Assembly: GCA_020028195.1 (NCBI GenBank)
Contig: JAHWYE010000006.1
Location: 1-17,767, forward strand
Direction: 5' to 3'
From: Nitrospirota bacterium
Lineage (GTDB): Bacteria > Nitrospirota > Nitrospiria > Nitrospirales > Nitrospiraceae
DNA length: 17,767 nucleotides
The translations under genes were made by a program, and so were the position numbers. How positions within the stretch are numbered: position 1 is the first letter of the stretch; every line of letters starts with the position of its first letter. Shown one piece after another: positions 1-6,901 of the stretch. The notes beneath the pieces are model-generated. The model had not been told where the DNA came from. It saw only the letters and a list, made by a program, of their open reading frames with translations, and did no database searches.

Positions 1-100
1 GAGAGGACGAACAGGCTCCACAGAACCTCATGAGAAAAATGCGGCTCCATCGGGCGGGCATCCTAACATGCACACAGACCCCAAACAAGAAGGGTTCCGG

Positions 101-129
101 TTTACGCGAGCACGATGCCAGGCTATAAT
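101..129 (+). promoter_or_regulatory. sigma70-type promoter of hutH
   Basis: The -35 box is TTTACG (101-106) and the -10 box is a perfect TATAAT (124-129), with a 17-base spacer. Transcription would be expected to start at about 135-138, which coincides with the GTG start of hutH at 138, so the mRNA may have no leader. No Shine-Dalgarno sequence lies between the -10 box and the GTG. This is read from the sequence and no start site has been measured. Confidence 0.7.
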
Positions 130-137
130 CCGGTGCT

Positions 138-1676
138 GTGAAGCCGCTCTTCCTGACCGGAGCAGATCTGACGCTGCCTTCGTTCTACGAGGTCGTCCTG
201 GACAAGCGGCCGGTCCGGCTCTCTCCTGTCGCCACAAGACGGATGGCAGCGGCGTATCGAGTGGTCAGGCGAGTCGCAGCCCGAGCCGATCCAGTCTATG
301 GCGTCACCACCGGGTTCGGGAAGCTGGCTGATCAACGTATTTCGCCATCCGACATCGAGCAACTGCAACTGAATCTGGTCCGAAGCCATGCCGCCGGCGT
401 GGGCGAGCCGCTGACGCGGGAGGAAACGAGGGGAGTCCTCCTCCTCCGCGCCAACGTGCTGGCGCGAGGGCACAGCGGCGTGCGCGCACTGATTGTCGAA
501 TACCTGCTCAAGCTCCTCAATCGCGACGTGCTGCCAGTGATCCCTTGCCGGGGATCGGTCGGGGCGAGCGGTGACCTGGCGCCGCTGGCACATCTCGCGC
601 TGATTCTCATCGGCGAGGGCGAGGCATTCGTTGGCACGAGCCGGCGATCAGGCCGAGCTGCCCTTGCGCGAGTCGGGTTGAGACCCCTACACTTGGAAGC
701 GAAGGAGGGGCTGTCGCTCCTCAACGGAACGCAGGCGATGCTCGCGCTGGGGCTCCTGGGGCTGCGTCGATGCGAGCTGTTGGTTGATGCAGCCGACATT
801 GCCGGTGCCCTGTCGCTGGAGGCGCTCAAGGGAACTCCGGTCGCCTTCGATCCTCGGATTCACCGGCTTCGTCCCTATCGGGGGCAGGCGACGGTTGCTT
901 CCAACCTGCGGGCGCTGGTCGCGGGCAGCGAGATCCGGGCCTCGCATGTGCATTGTCCTCGCGTCCAGGATGCCTATAGCCTGCGGTGCATGCCGCAGGT
1001 CCACGGAGCGGTCCGCGACGCGCTGGATTACGTCCGCGGCACGCTTTGTGTCGAGTTGAACAGCGTGACCGACAACCCACTCGTGTTTCCGGAACGCGAA
1101 GAAGTGCTCTCCGGCGGGAACTTTCATGGGCAACCGCTCGGATTGGTGCTGGATCATCTGGCGATTGCAATCACGGAGTTGGCCAGCATCTCCGAACGCC
1201 GGATCGAGCGTTTGATCAATCCCGAATACGGCGACCTCCCCCCGTTTCTGAGCCCGCATCCGGGGCTGAACTCCGGGTTCATGCTGGCTCAGGTGACGGC
1301 GGCGGCGCTCGCCTCTGAAAACAAGGTGCTGTCCCATCCGGCTTCGGTGGATTCCATTCCGACCTCCGGCAACCAGGAGGACCATGTCAGCATGGGCATG
1401 GGATCGGCCCTCAAACTCAAGCAGGTCCTCTCCAACGCCGAACACATCCTGGCCATCGAACTGCTCTGCGCTGCCCAAGGAGTGGATTTCCATCGTCCGT
1501 TACGGGCGGGAGCCGGCAGCCGCGAGACCATGAAGCTGATCCGCCGGCGGGTCGCGCATCTTGAGCAAGACCGTGTATTGGCCCCTGATATCGAACGGAT
1601 TCGCGCCCTGGTGGCAAGCGGAGCCTTGACCACTGTCCTGTCCACATCCAGACCAGCACAGAGGAGTCTGTCATGA
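138..1676 (+). CDS. hutH: histidine ammonia-lyase HutH
   Basis: This cytosolic enzyme removes ammonia from L-histidine to give urocanate, the first step of histidine degradation. The 512 residues match the usual family length of about 510. The Ala143-Ser144-Gly145 triad lies in GSVGASGDLAPLAH and would cyclise to the MIO electrophile. Tyr54 (DPVYGVTTGFG), Tyr280 (QDAYSLRC), Phe329 (GGNFHG) and Glu414 (GNQEDHVSM) match the catalytic residues known from the Pseudomonas enzyme. The GTG at 138 is chosen because an in-frame TAA lies at 126-128 and the N-terminus aligns at full length from there; the next ATG (243) would remove 35 residues of the fold. There is no Shine-Dalgarno, and the promoter -10 box ends 8 bases upstream. 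The stop overlaps the next gene by 4 bases (ATGA), so the genes are co-transcribed. Confidence 0.97.
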   Translation: MKPLFLTGADLTLPSFYEVVLDKRPVRLSPVATRRMAAAYRVVRRVAARADPVYGVTTGFGKLADQRISPSDIEQLQLNLVRSHAAGVGEPLTREETRGVLLLRANVLARGHSGVRALIVEYLLKLLNRDVLPVIPCRGSVGASGDLAPLAHLALILIGEGEAFVGTSRRSGRAALARVGLRPLHLEAKEGLSLLNGTQAMLALGLLGLRRCELLVDAADIAGALSLEALKGTPVAFDPRIHRLRPYRGQATVASNLRALVAGSEIRASHVHCPRVQDAYSLRCMPQVHGAVRDALDYVRGTLCVELNSVTDNPLVFPEREEVLSGGNFHGQPLGLVLDHLAIAITELASISERRIERLINPEYGDLPPFLSPHPGLNSGFMLAQVTAAALASENKVLSHPASVDSIPTSGNQEDHVSMGMGSALKLKQVLSNAEHILAIELLCAAQGVDFHRPLRAGAGSRETMKLIRRRVAHLEQDRVLAPDIERIRALVASGALTTVLSTSRPAQRSLS

Positions 1677-2086
1677 ACCCTTTCCTTGGCTCTGACACCC
1701 ACCGCACATGGACGACCTTCGCAGGTGTGGCCCTGGTCGTCTCGGCCCTCGTGCTCATCAGCCTCCCGTGGATGAGTTCAGCCTCCGCAGCCGAGCCATC
1801 ACCTCCTCCGACCACCGCGTCGCCACCCGCCAGCAAGGAGCTCCAGGTCGAGGTCACGAAAAAAGGGCTTGGGAAGGAGGTCTCGATTAAAAAAGGGGAC
1901 AAGGAGTGGTTCATGCTGATCGAAGTGACACCGGAGAACACCGTGGTGGTCCGACAAGAAAAAGAAAACGAGACCTATCTCGTTGACGAAAGCGAAACGC
2001 ACGATCGTCCCATGACGCAAGCGGAGGTGGACGTGGCGATCGAAGATTTTATCAACAGCGTCAAGACACAGGTGAAGCGCAAGTGA
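1673..2086 (+). CDS. small exported protein of unknown function inside the hut operon
   Basis: I do not recognise this 137-residue protein. It has an N-terminal signal sequence: a 17-residue leader, a hydrophobic stretch at about residues 17-34 and a likely cleavage site near SSASAAEP (about residue 40), followed by a Pro/Ser/Thr-rich linker. The mature part of about 80 residues is charged, lysine- and glutamate-rich and lacks cysteine, with predicted beta-strand character (WFMLIEVTP, TVVVRQEKE, TYLVDE) and a C-terminal helix. The ATG at 1673 has GAGGAG at 1661-1666 (6-base spacing) and overlaps the hutH stop. Its own stop overlaps the hutU GTG. It is therefore translated as part of hutH-hutU although the pathway enzymes are cytosolic. 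It could be periplasmic or membrane-anchored, perhaps linked to histidine uptake, but nothing in the sequence proves a role. Confidence 0.85.
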   Translation: MNPFLGSDTHRTWTTFAGVALVVSALVLISLPWMSSASAAEPSPPPTTASPPASKELQVEVTKKGLGKEVSIKKGDKEWFMLIEVTPENTVVVRQEKENETYLVDESETHDRPMTQAEVDVAIEDFINSVKTQVKRK

Positions 2087-3738
2087 CCAGGCCCATTCGC
2101 GCTCCGCGCGGCACGACACTGACCTGTAAAGGGTGGGCGCAGGAAGCGGCCCTTCGCATGCTGATGAATAACCTCGACGACGAGGTCGCCGAAAAACCCG
2201 GCGAGCTGATCGTCTACGGCGGTGCGGGCAAGGCGGCGCGAAATTGGGACGCCTACGCCGCGATCGTCCGGGAGTTGACCGCGCTGGAGGGAGATCAGAC
2301 CCTGCTGGTTCAGTCGGGCAAGCCGGTGGGCGTGCTGCGAACCCACGAATTCGCACCGAGGGTGCTGATCGCCAACGCGAACCTCGTCGGGCAGTGGGCC
2401 ACCTGGGACGAGTTTCGCCGTTTAGAAGCGCTCGGGTTGATCATGTATGGACAGATGACAGCCGGCTCCTGGATGTATATCGGCACGCAGGGCATCGTCC
2501 AGGGAACCTACGAAACCTTTGCAGCTGCCGCCGATCGGCATTTCGGAGGCGACCTGTCAGGGCGGTTCGTTCTCACCGGCGGCATGGGTGGGATGGGCGG
2601 AGCGCAGCCGCTGGCCGCAACCATGAACGGGGCCGCCATCCTCTGCATTGAGGTGGACCAGGGCAAGATCGCCCGGAGGATGAAAACCGGCTATTGCGAC
2701 CGGATGACAACGTCATTGGATGAGGCGTTACAGTGGGTCCTTAAAGCCAAAGCAGCGCGCGAGGCTCTGTCGGTCGGACTCGTGGGCAATTGCGCCACGG
2801 TGCTGCCGGACTTGGTCCGACGAAGCGTCATCCCGGACCTCGTCACGGATCAGACTTCGGCGCATGATCCTCTCAACGGCTATATCCCAACCGGCCTGTC
2901 GCTGGAGGATGCGGCTCAGCTTCGCCAGCGAAGCCCGAAGGACTATCAGGATCGCGCACTGGATTCGATCGCTATCCATGTGCGGGCGATGCTGGCGCTG
3001 CAGAAAGCCGGGTCCATCGTCTTCGACTATGGAAACAACATCCGGACCATGGCATTCCAGCGCGGTGTGCAGGATGCCTACGCCTTTCCCGGCTTCGTCC
3101 CCGCTTACATTCGACCGCTCTTTTGCGAGGGACGGGGACCCTTCCGCTGGATTGCGCTCTCAGGGGAGCCATCGGATATCGCCGCAACGGATGACGCGGC
3201 GCTCAAGCTGTTTCCGGAGAACCGCTCGTTACAGCGTTGGATCAGACTCGCCCGAGAGAAGGTTCACTTCCAGGGTCTTCCGGCTCGCATCTGCTGGTTA
3301 GGATACGGGGAACGTGCTGCCATGGGGCTGCGAATCAACGAACTGGTGAGCAAGGGAACCCTGAAGGCCCCTGTCGTCATCGGTCGGGATCACATGGACG
3401 CCGGCTCTGTCGCGTCTCCCTACCGGGAGACCGAGGCGATGCGTGACGGGAGCGATGCCATCGCGGACTGGCCGATTCTGAATGCGCTGCTCAATACCGC
3501 GTCCGGCGCCAGTTGGGTGTCCTTTCACCATGGCGGCGGGGTCGGCATCGGCTACTCCTTGCACGCGGGGCAGGCTACTGTTGCAGATGGCACGAGTCAG
3601 GCGGCGACCAAGATCGAGCGCGTGCTCACGAACGACCCAGGCCTGGGCATCCTGCGGCATGCTGACGCTGGCTATCCCGCAGCGGTCGCGGCCGCGCAGC
3701 GCCACGGGCTTCGCCTTCCAATGCCTCCTTCCTCCTAA
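2083..3738 (+). CDS. hutU: urocanate hydratase HutU
   Basis: HutU is an NAD+-dependent cytosolic enzyme that hydrates urocanate to 4-imidazolone-5-propionate, step two of histidine degradation. The 551 residues compare with about 557 in Pseudomonas. Family blocks are clear in order: GELIVYGGAGKAARNWDAY (40-58), TLLVQSGKPVGV (73-84), MYGQMTAGSWMYIGTQG (121-137), the glycine-rich LTGGMGGMGGAQPLAATMNG (164-183) that contacts NAD, VTDQTSAHDPLNGY (254-267), FDYGNNIRTMA (314-324) and FCEGRGPFRW (347-356). ARICWLG has Cys404 where the Pseudomonas enzyme has its active-site Cys410, and VIGRDHMDAGSVASP and HHGGGVGIGYS follow. The GTG start overlaps the preceding stop (GTGA), and AGGTGAAG lies just upstream. 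The next gene begins 72 bp later with its own promoter. Confidence 0.97.
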   Translation: MTRPIRAPRGTTLTCKGWAQEAALRMLMNNLDDEVAEKPGELIVYGGAGKAARNWDAYAAIVRELTALEGDQTLLVQSGKPVGVLRTHEFAPRVLIANANLVGQWATWDEFRRLEALGLIMYGQMTAGSWMYIGTQGIVQGTYETFAAAADRHFGGDLSGRFVLTGGMGGMGGAQPLAATMNGAAILCIEVDQGKIARRMKTGYCDRMTTSLDEALQWVLKAKAAREALSVGLVGNCATVLPDLVRRSVIPDLVTDQTSAHDPLNGYIPTGLSLEDAAQLRQRSPKDYQDRALDSIAIHVRAMLALQKAGSIVFDYGNNIRTMAFQRGVQDAYAFPGFVPAYIRPLFCEGRGPFRWIALSGEPSDIAATDDAALKLFPENRSLQRWIRLAREKVHFQGLPARICWLGYGERAAMGLRINELVSKGTLKAPVVIGRDHMDAGSVASPYRETEAMRDGSDAIADWPILNALLNTASGASWVSFHHGGGVGIGYSLHAGQATVADGTSQAATKIERVLTNDPGLGILRHADAGYPAAVAAAQRHGLRLPMPPSS

Positions 3739-3754
3739 CCGCTTTCCACGCTGC

Positions 3755-3784
3755 TTGTCAGCGCCCCAATTCAGACGTTATAAT
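3755..3784 (+). promoter_or_regulatory. sigma70-type promoter of the DsrE-like gene
   Basis: TTGTCA (3755-3760) and a perfect TATAAT (3779-3784) are separated by 18 bases, in the gap after hutU. The expected start is near 3791, giving a leader of about 20 bases that includes GGAG (3802-3805) before the GTG at 3811. The bases following the -10 box (TATAATCCGGT) are the same as at the hutH promoter. The DsrE-like gene can thus be transcribed separately from the hut operon. Confidence 0.6.
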
Positions 3785-3810
3785 CCGGTCGCCATCCAGA
3801 TGGAGCACCT

Positions 3811-4230
3811 GTGAAGCAGAAACCGAGGTTCGTAATTTTCTCCCACAATGCCACCTACGACAAACTCCACCAGGTGGCGACGCTGGGAATGACCGCCGCC
3901 GCCATGGGAAAAGACGTGGTGGTCGTTCTGCTCTTCTGGACCATTAAGAAGCTGGCTCAGGGGCAGATCGACGTAGTGGACTTTCCCCCGGAGTATGGGG
4001 AGGCTGCCGATGAGGTCAGTCGCCTCCTGAGAGAAAAGAAGGTGCCCAGGATTTCTGAAATGTTTCAGGAAGCCAGGCAGGTGGGTCACTTCCGATTGAT
4101 CGCCTGCAGCGCCGGCCTTGAATACATGGGAGTGGACCCCGAAGCCGTCGCCAAGAACGTGGACGAGGTGATGGGGCTTCCCGCAATCCTCTCTTTGACC
4201 GCTGGCGCCGAAACCACGCTCTTCATCTGA
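3811..4230 (+). CDS. DsrE/DsrF-like family protein
   Basis: This 139-residue cytosolic protein has the DsrE-like fold: an N-terminal strand (RFVIFSHNATYDKL), a helix (HQVATLGMTAAAMGKD) and a long hydrophobic strand (VVVVLLFW). A conserved cysteine, Cys99, sits in LIACSAGLEYMGVD, and the protein ends in LFI. The family includes sulfur-carrying subunits and proteins of unknown role. The Cys99 region and C-terminus are clearly related to the DsrE-like protein at 9453-9983 (IAC, MG, LFI spacing), so the two are paralogues. The GTG start has GGAG 5 bases upstream. It follows hutU but carries its own promoter, so membership of the hut operon is uncertain. A role in sulfur relay is inferred only from the family. 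Confidence 0.85.
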   Translation: MKQKPRFVIFSHNATYDKLHQVATLGMTAAAMGKDVVVVLLFWTIKKLAQGQIDVVDFPPEYGEAADEVSRLLREKKVPRISEMFQEARQVGHFRLIACSAGLEYMGVDPEAVAKNVDEVMGLPAILSLTAGAETTLFI

Positions 4231-4232
4231 TG

Positions 4233-4303
4233 AACGTTAGCCGTTAATCGTTACTCGTTAAACGCAAAAGAGTATTCCGTTCGTGCGATTAACGTTGAAC
4301 GTT
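4233..4303. repeat. AT-rich imperfect inverted repeat between convergent genes
   Basis: The stretch between the DsrE-like gene and nth contains CGTTAATCG (4242-4250) and its perfect complement CGATTAACG (4286-4294). AACGTT lies outside both arms (4233-4238 and 4298-4303) and pairs again after a 3-base mismatch. GTTA/CGTT units recur several times within 75 bases, and the loop holds ACTC/GAGT, which may pair. There is no T-tract, so it is not a canonical terminator. It resembles a short interspersed palindromic repeat, or a structure that ends both converging transcripts. Confidence 0.6.
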
Positions 4304-4310
4304 TATCGTC

Positions 4311-4997
4311 CTATCTCGACGTCGTGACTCCCACCTGATCACAGTACTTCACAAGCTTGCACCGACTGCAATAGGGCGAGACCGGTTGGCAGAGGTTCTG
4401 GCCAAACGGCACCAGAAGATCATTGAAGGTGATCCAATACCGGCGTGGCAGCTTGCGCCGCAGCGCCTGTTCTGTATCCTCCGGAGTCTTCGTCTTGACA
4501 TAGCCCCACCGGTTGCTGATCCGATGCACGTGAGTGTCGACGCAGATCCCCGGTTTCCCGAACCCCACCGTCACCACGAGATTGGCCGTCTTCCGTCCCA
4601 CGCCCTTGAGTGTCAGTAGCTCTTCAAGCGAGTCCGGGACTCGGCCGTCGTACTCCGTCAGCAGCCGACGACAGATTTCATGAATTTGCTTCGCTTTAGT
4701 GCGGTAAAAGCCGACGGGGTAAATGGCCCGTTCGATGCGGCGCCGGGAGAGTCGCAGCATGTTGGATGGATCAGAGGCCAGTGAAAACAGGCGTCGGCTG
4801 GCCTCAGCAGTCGTTTGGTCCTTGGTCCTGAGGCTGAGTACACAGGCAATCAGGATCCGGAACGGGTCGCTTGATTCCTTGGCAACCACGTCGACAACAG
4901 GCTCTTGCCACTGACTCACTTCCCGCCTGAGGATTCGAAGAGCAGCTTGGATATCCGTCTCGCGCATCGCGATGCCGAAGGGGGAGAGAAGCGGCAA
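4311..4997 (-). CDS. nth: endonuclease III (DNA glycosylase/AP lyase)
   Basis: This is a base-excision repair enzyme that removes oxidised pyrimidines and cleaves the abasic site. The helix-hairpin-helix and catalytic lysine are in LKGVGRKTANLVV (Lys136), and the catalytic aspartate is in CVDTHVHRISNR (Asp154). A [4Fe-4S] cluster motif with C-X6-C-X2-C-X5-C spacing (Cys203, 210, 213, 219) closes the protein. The listed start at 4997 is a TTG giving 228 residues. An in-frame ATG at 4967 gives 218, nearer the usual length of about 211, and starts at METHIONINE-Arg-Glu-Thr. Neither has a clear Shine-Dalgarno. A TATAAC -10-like box lies on the - strand at 5005-5010, 7 bases from the TTG. It lies downstream of rpsU in the same orientation, 95 bp apart. 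Its function is unrelated to the hut genes. Confidence 0.95.
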   Translation of the reverse strand: MPLLSPFGIAMRETDIQAALRILRREVSQWQEPVVDVVAKESSDPFRILIACVLSLRTKDQTTAEASRRLFSLASDPSNMLRLSRRRIERAIYPVGFYRTKAKQIHEICRRLLTEYDGRVPDSLEELLTLKGVGRKTANLVVTVGFGKPGICVDTHVHRISNRWGYVKTKTPEDTEQALRRKLPRRYWITFNDLLVPFGQNLCQPVSPYCSRCKLVKYCDQVGVTTSR

Positions 4998-5092
4998 CAG
5001 GAAAGTTATAGCCTAAGAGTAGGCGGGAGCGACACAGGCTTAAACGCAGGGCACTTGCGTGATTCGTCGGCGAGGAAGCCGGTTCTTGCGGG

Positions 5093-5287
5093 TCAGTCCA
5101 TCCGACGTTTCGAGAGCCACTTCTGACGGCGCCGCTGGGCCTCACGCATCTTGGCCTTCTTTCTCACGCTCGGCTTCTCATAAAAACGCCGCCGTTTGAG
5201 CTCACGGAATAGACCTTCCCCGGCCAACTTCTTTTTGGCAACCTTGAGTGCCTTCTCGACGTTGTTGTTAAAAACTTTAATTTCCAT
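5093..5287 (-). CDS. rpsU: small ribosomal subunit protein bS21
   Basis: This is a 64-residue, highly basic protein of the 30S subunit, where the family binds near the 3' end of 16S rRNA and helps initiation. It begins MEIKVFNNNVEKALKVAKKK and continues with the family block ELKRRRFYEKPSVRKKAKM and a tail rich in Arg and Lys. The ATG at 5287 is preceded by GAAGGA at close spacing. A weak promoter can be proposed on the - strand (TTGTGG at 5371-5376, TACACT at 5348-5353, 17-base spacer), and a small CTTCA/TGAAG hairpin lies in the leader. It follows ftcD by 66 bp on the same strand. No strong terminator is visible before nth, although a 5-bp ACGCA/TGCGT stem lies in that gap. Confidence 0.95.
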   Translation of the reverse strand: MEIKVFNNNVEKALKVAKKKLAGEGLFRELKRRRFYEKPSVRKKAKMREAQRRRQKWLSKRRMD

Positions 5288-5353
5288 CGTCCTTCACTTT
5301 CAGCGCTTCACAATGAAGATCGCCTCCCACTAAGTAATAGCGGGGGGAGTGTA

Positions 5354-6901
5354 TCACAGGCTTTTCAGTTCCACAAGGCGCTGTTCAACCGCCTTGGCCC
5401 GCTGAGCAAGATCCTTAACAACCGATTGATTTGTCTGCGATTTCAAGTTGGCGTAGACGTTTTCAAGCCCTCCCTCGATTGCTGCTCGTGCCATCAGCAG
5501 CCCAACCTTGAGATCGGGCGCGACTGTCGGTTTGGTCTGAGCCAGCAGGGTGTGTAGCAATGATGCGGTCTCACTCGCTAGGGTCGCGGTCTCCAGCGGC
5601 GCTTCGCTAGCAACGCGAAGGCTTGTTGCGATTGCACTCGGCCTGGACGGATCGGTTTTTGGCAGCCGATAGGCCCTCACCACACCCGCGTAAGCATCAG
5701 CATCAGCTTGGATGAGACCTCGGAGTCTCTCACTCAGCTCTTGTAACCGACGCTCTGTCGCTTGAAGGTCGCTCGTTTCTCCCGGCACCTTCGCCAGAGC
5801 GCTCTGTTGCTTTGTTGGATCGGCCGGCGGGCCGATCTTGCAGGCCATAACGCCCAAGGCCGCCGCAAGAGCACCAGCCAGGGCGGCGACACTCCCACCC
5901 CCTGGAGTGGGAGTACCAGCTGCAACGTCCGCTAAAAAATCTGATATAGAAGGCTGAGCGATTGTCCGGTCTCCCCGGGTTTTGGCTTCACGAGCCAAGA
6001 CTAGCTCCAGGCGCGTCTCCAGCACCTGGGTTGGATCGAAGCGTTCTAATTTGAGGAAAAACTCCGCCCCCTGGATCAGCGCCCGCTGGGGAACCAGTCC
6101 GATCACTTCGCTTCCGCAAATCTCGGTACCCCGCTGCTCAGCCTCTCGCCTCACTGCCTCAAATGCCACATGGATCGGGGTCTCCTCAAAGTCGGTCAGG
6201 TTCATCGAAACTTGCACGAGACGGCGACTGGTGAGTTCAACCCCGATCGCCTTCAGATAGGGCAGCCCTCCGCTCGAAAAACGAACTGTCTTGGCGATGG
6301 CTTTGGCAACCGCGAGGTCATCTGTTTGCAGATTGACATTGTAGGCGATGAGCGGCGGCCTCGCGCCGACAACCGTCGCCCCGGCCGTCGGGTGAAGGTG
6401 ACGAGGGCCAAAATCCGGCACCCAGCCAGGCTCTGATGCCATCCGGCTGGCAAGCCCTTCCAGCCCGCCCCGTCGTATCGTTTCAAGGTTCGCGCGGTCC
6501 GGATGCTCCGTCGCCCGCTCATACAGGAAGACAGGAATCCCCAATTCGTTTCCGATCCGCTTCCCCACTCGTCTGGCCAAGGAAACGCAATCCTCCATCG
6601 TCACGCCCTTGATGGGCACGAAGGGAACGACATCCGTTGCGCCCACGCGCGGATGTCCGCCCTGATGCACTCGCAAATCGATCAGGCCTGCCGCCATGCG
6701 GGTAGCCTGAAAGGCTGCCTCGGCCACTGCCTCCGGCAAGCCCACACACGTGAGAACCGACCGGTGATGGTCCTGATCCATTTCTTCATCGAGAACAAAC
6801 ACCCCTTCCACGCCCCGAATGGCTTCCACCAAGGCACGAACCGTCTCAGCGTTGCGCCCCTCACTGAAATTCGGCACGCACTCCACAAGGCGTTCGATCA
6901 T
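5354..6901 (-). CDS. ftcD: bifunctional glutamate formimidoyltransferase / formimidoyl-THF cyclodeaminase
   Basis: This enzyme transfers the formimino group of formiminoglutamate to tetrahydrofolate, releasing glutamate, then cyclises the product to 5,10-methenyl-THF with loss of ammonia. It is the last step of the folate-dependent hut route. Its 515 residues are close to the 541 of mammalian FTCD and carry both domains. The transferase (about 1-300) opens with LVECVPNFSEGRN and has HQGGHPRVGATDVVPFVPI; His83 matches the catalytic His82 of the pig enzyme. The cyclodeaminase (about 315-515) has TPTPGGGSVAALAGALAAALG and QADADAYAGVVRAYRLPK. The ATG at 6901 overlaps the hutI stop by 4 bases, so the two are coupled. 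In many bacteria these are separate proteins; here they are fused, and no HutG or HutF is needed. Confidence 0.95.
   Translation of the reverse strand: MIERLVECVPNFSEGRNAETVRALVEAIRGVEGVFVLDEEMDQDHHRSVLTCVGLPEAVAEAAFQATRMAAGLIDLRVHQGGHPRVGATDVVPFVPIKGVTMEDCVSLARRVGKRIGNELGIPVFLYERATEHPDRANLETIRRGGLEGLASRMASEPGWVPDFGPRHLHPTAGATVVGARPPLIAYNVNLQTDDLAVAKAIAKTVRFSSGGLPYLKAIGVELTSRRLVQVSMNLTDFEETPIHVAFEAVRREAEQRGTEICGSEVIGLVPQRALIQGAEFFLKLERFDPTQVLETRLELVLAREAKTRGDRTIAQPSISDFLADVAAGTPTPGGGSVAALAGALAAALGVMACKIGPPADPTKQQSALAKVPGETSDLQATERRLQELSERLRGLIQADADAYAGVVRAYRLPKTDPSRPSAIATSLRVASEAPLETATLASETASLLHTLLAQTKPTVAPDLKVGLLMARAAIEGGLENVYANLKSQTNQSVVKDLAQRAKAVEQRLVELKSL

Noticed and set aside
687..1493. 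Long - strand open frame of 268 residues inside hutH
   Set aside because: It is antisense to a clear HutH, has no recognisable domain and no ribosome site. Its length is expected in GC-rich DNA.
4231..4310. CRISPR-like or tandem repeat reading of the CGTTA-rich gap
   Set aside because: The units are too short and irregular, with no constant spacer; an imperfect inverted repeat explains it better.
5021..5092. Terminator between rpsU and nth
   Set aside because: Only a 5-bp ACGCA/TGCGT stem without a T-tract is present, which is too weak to call.
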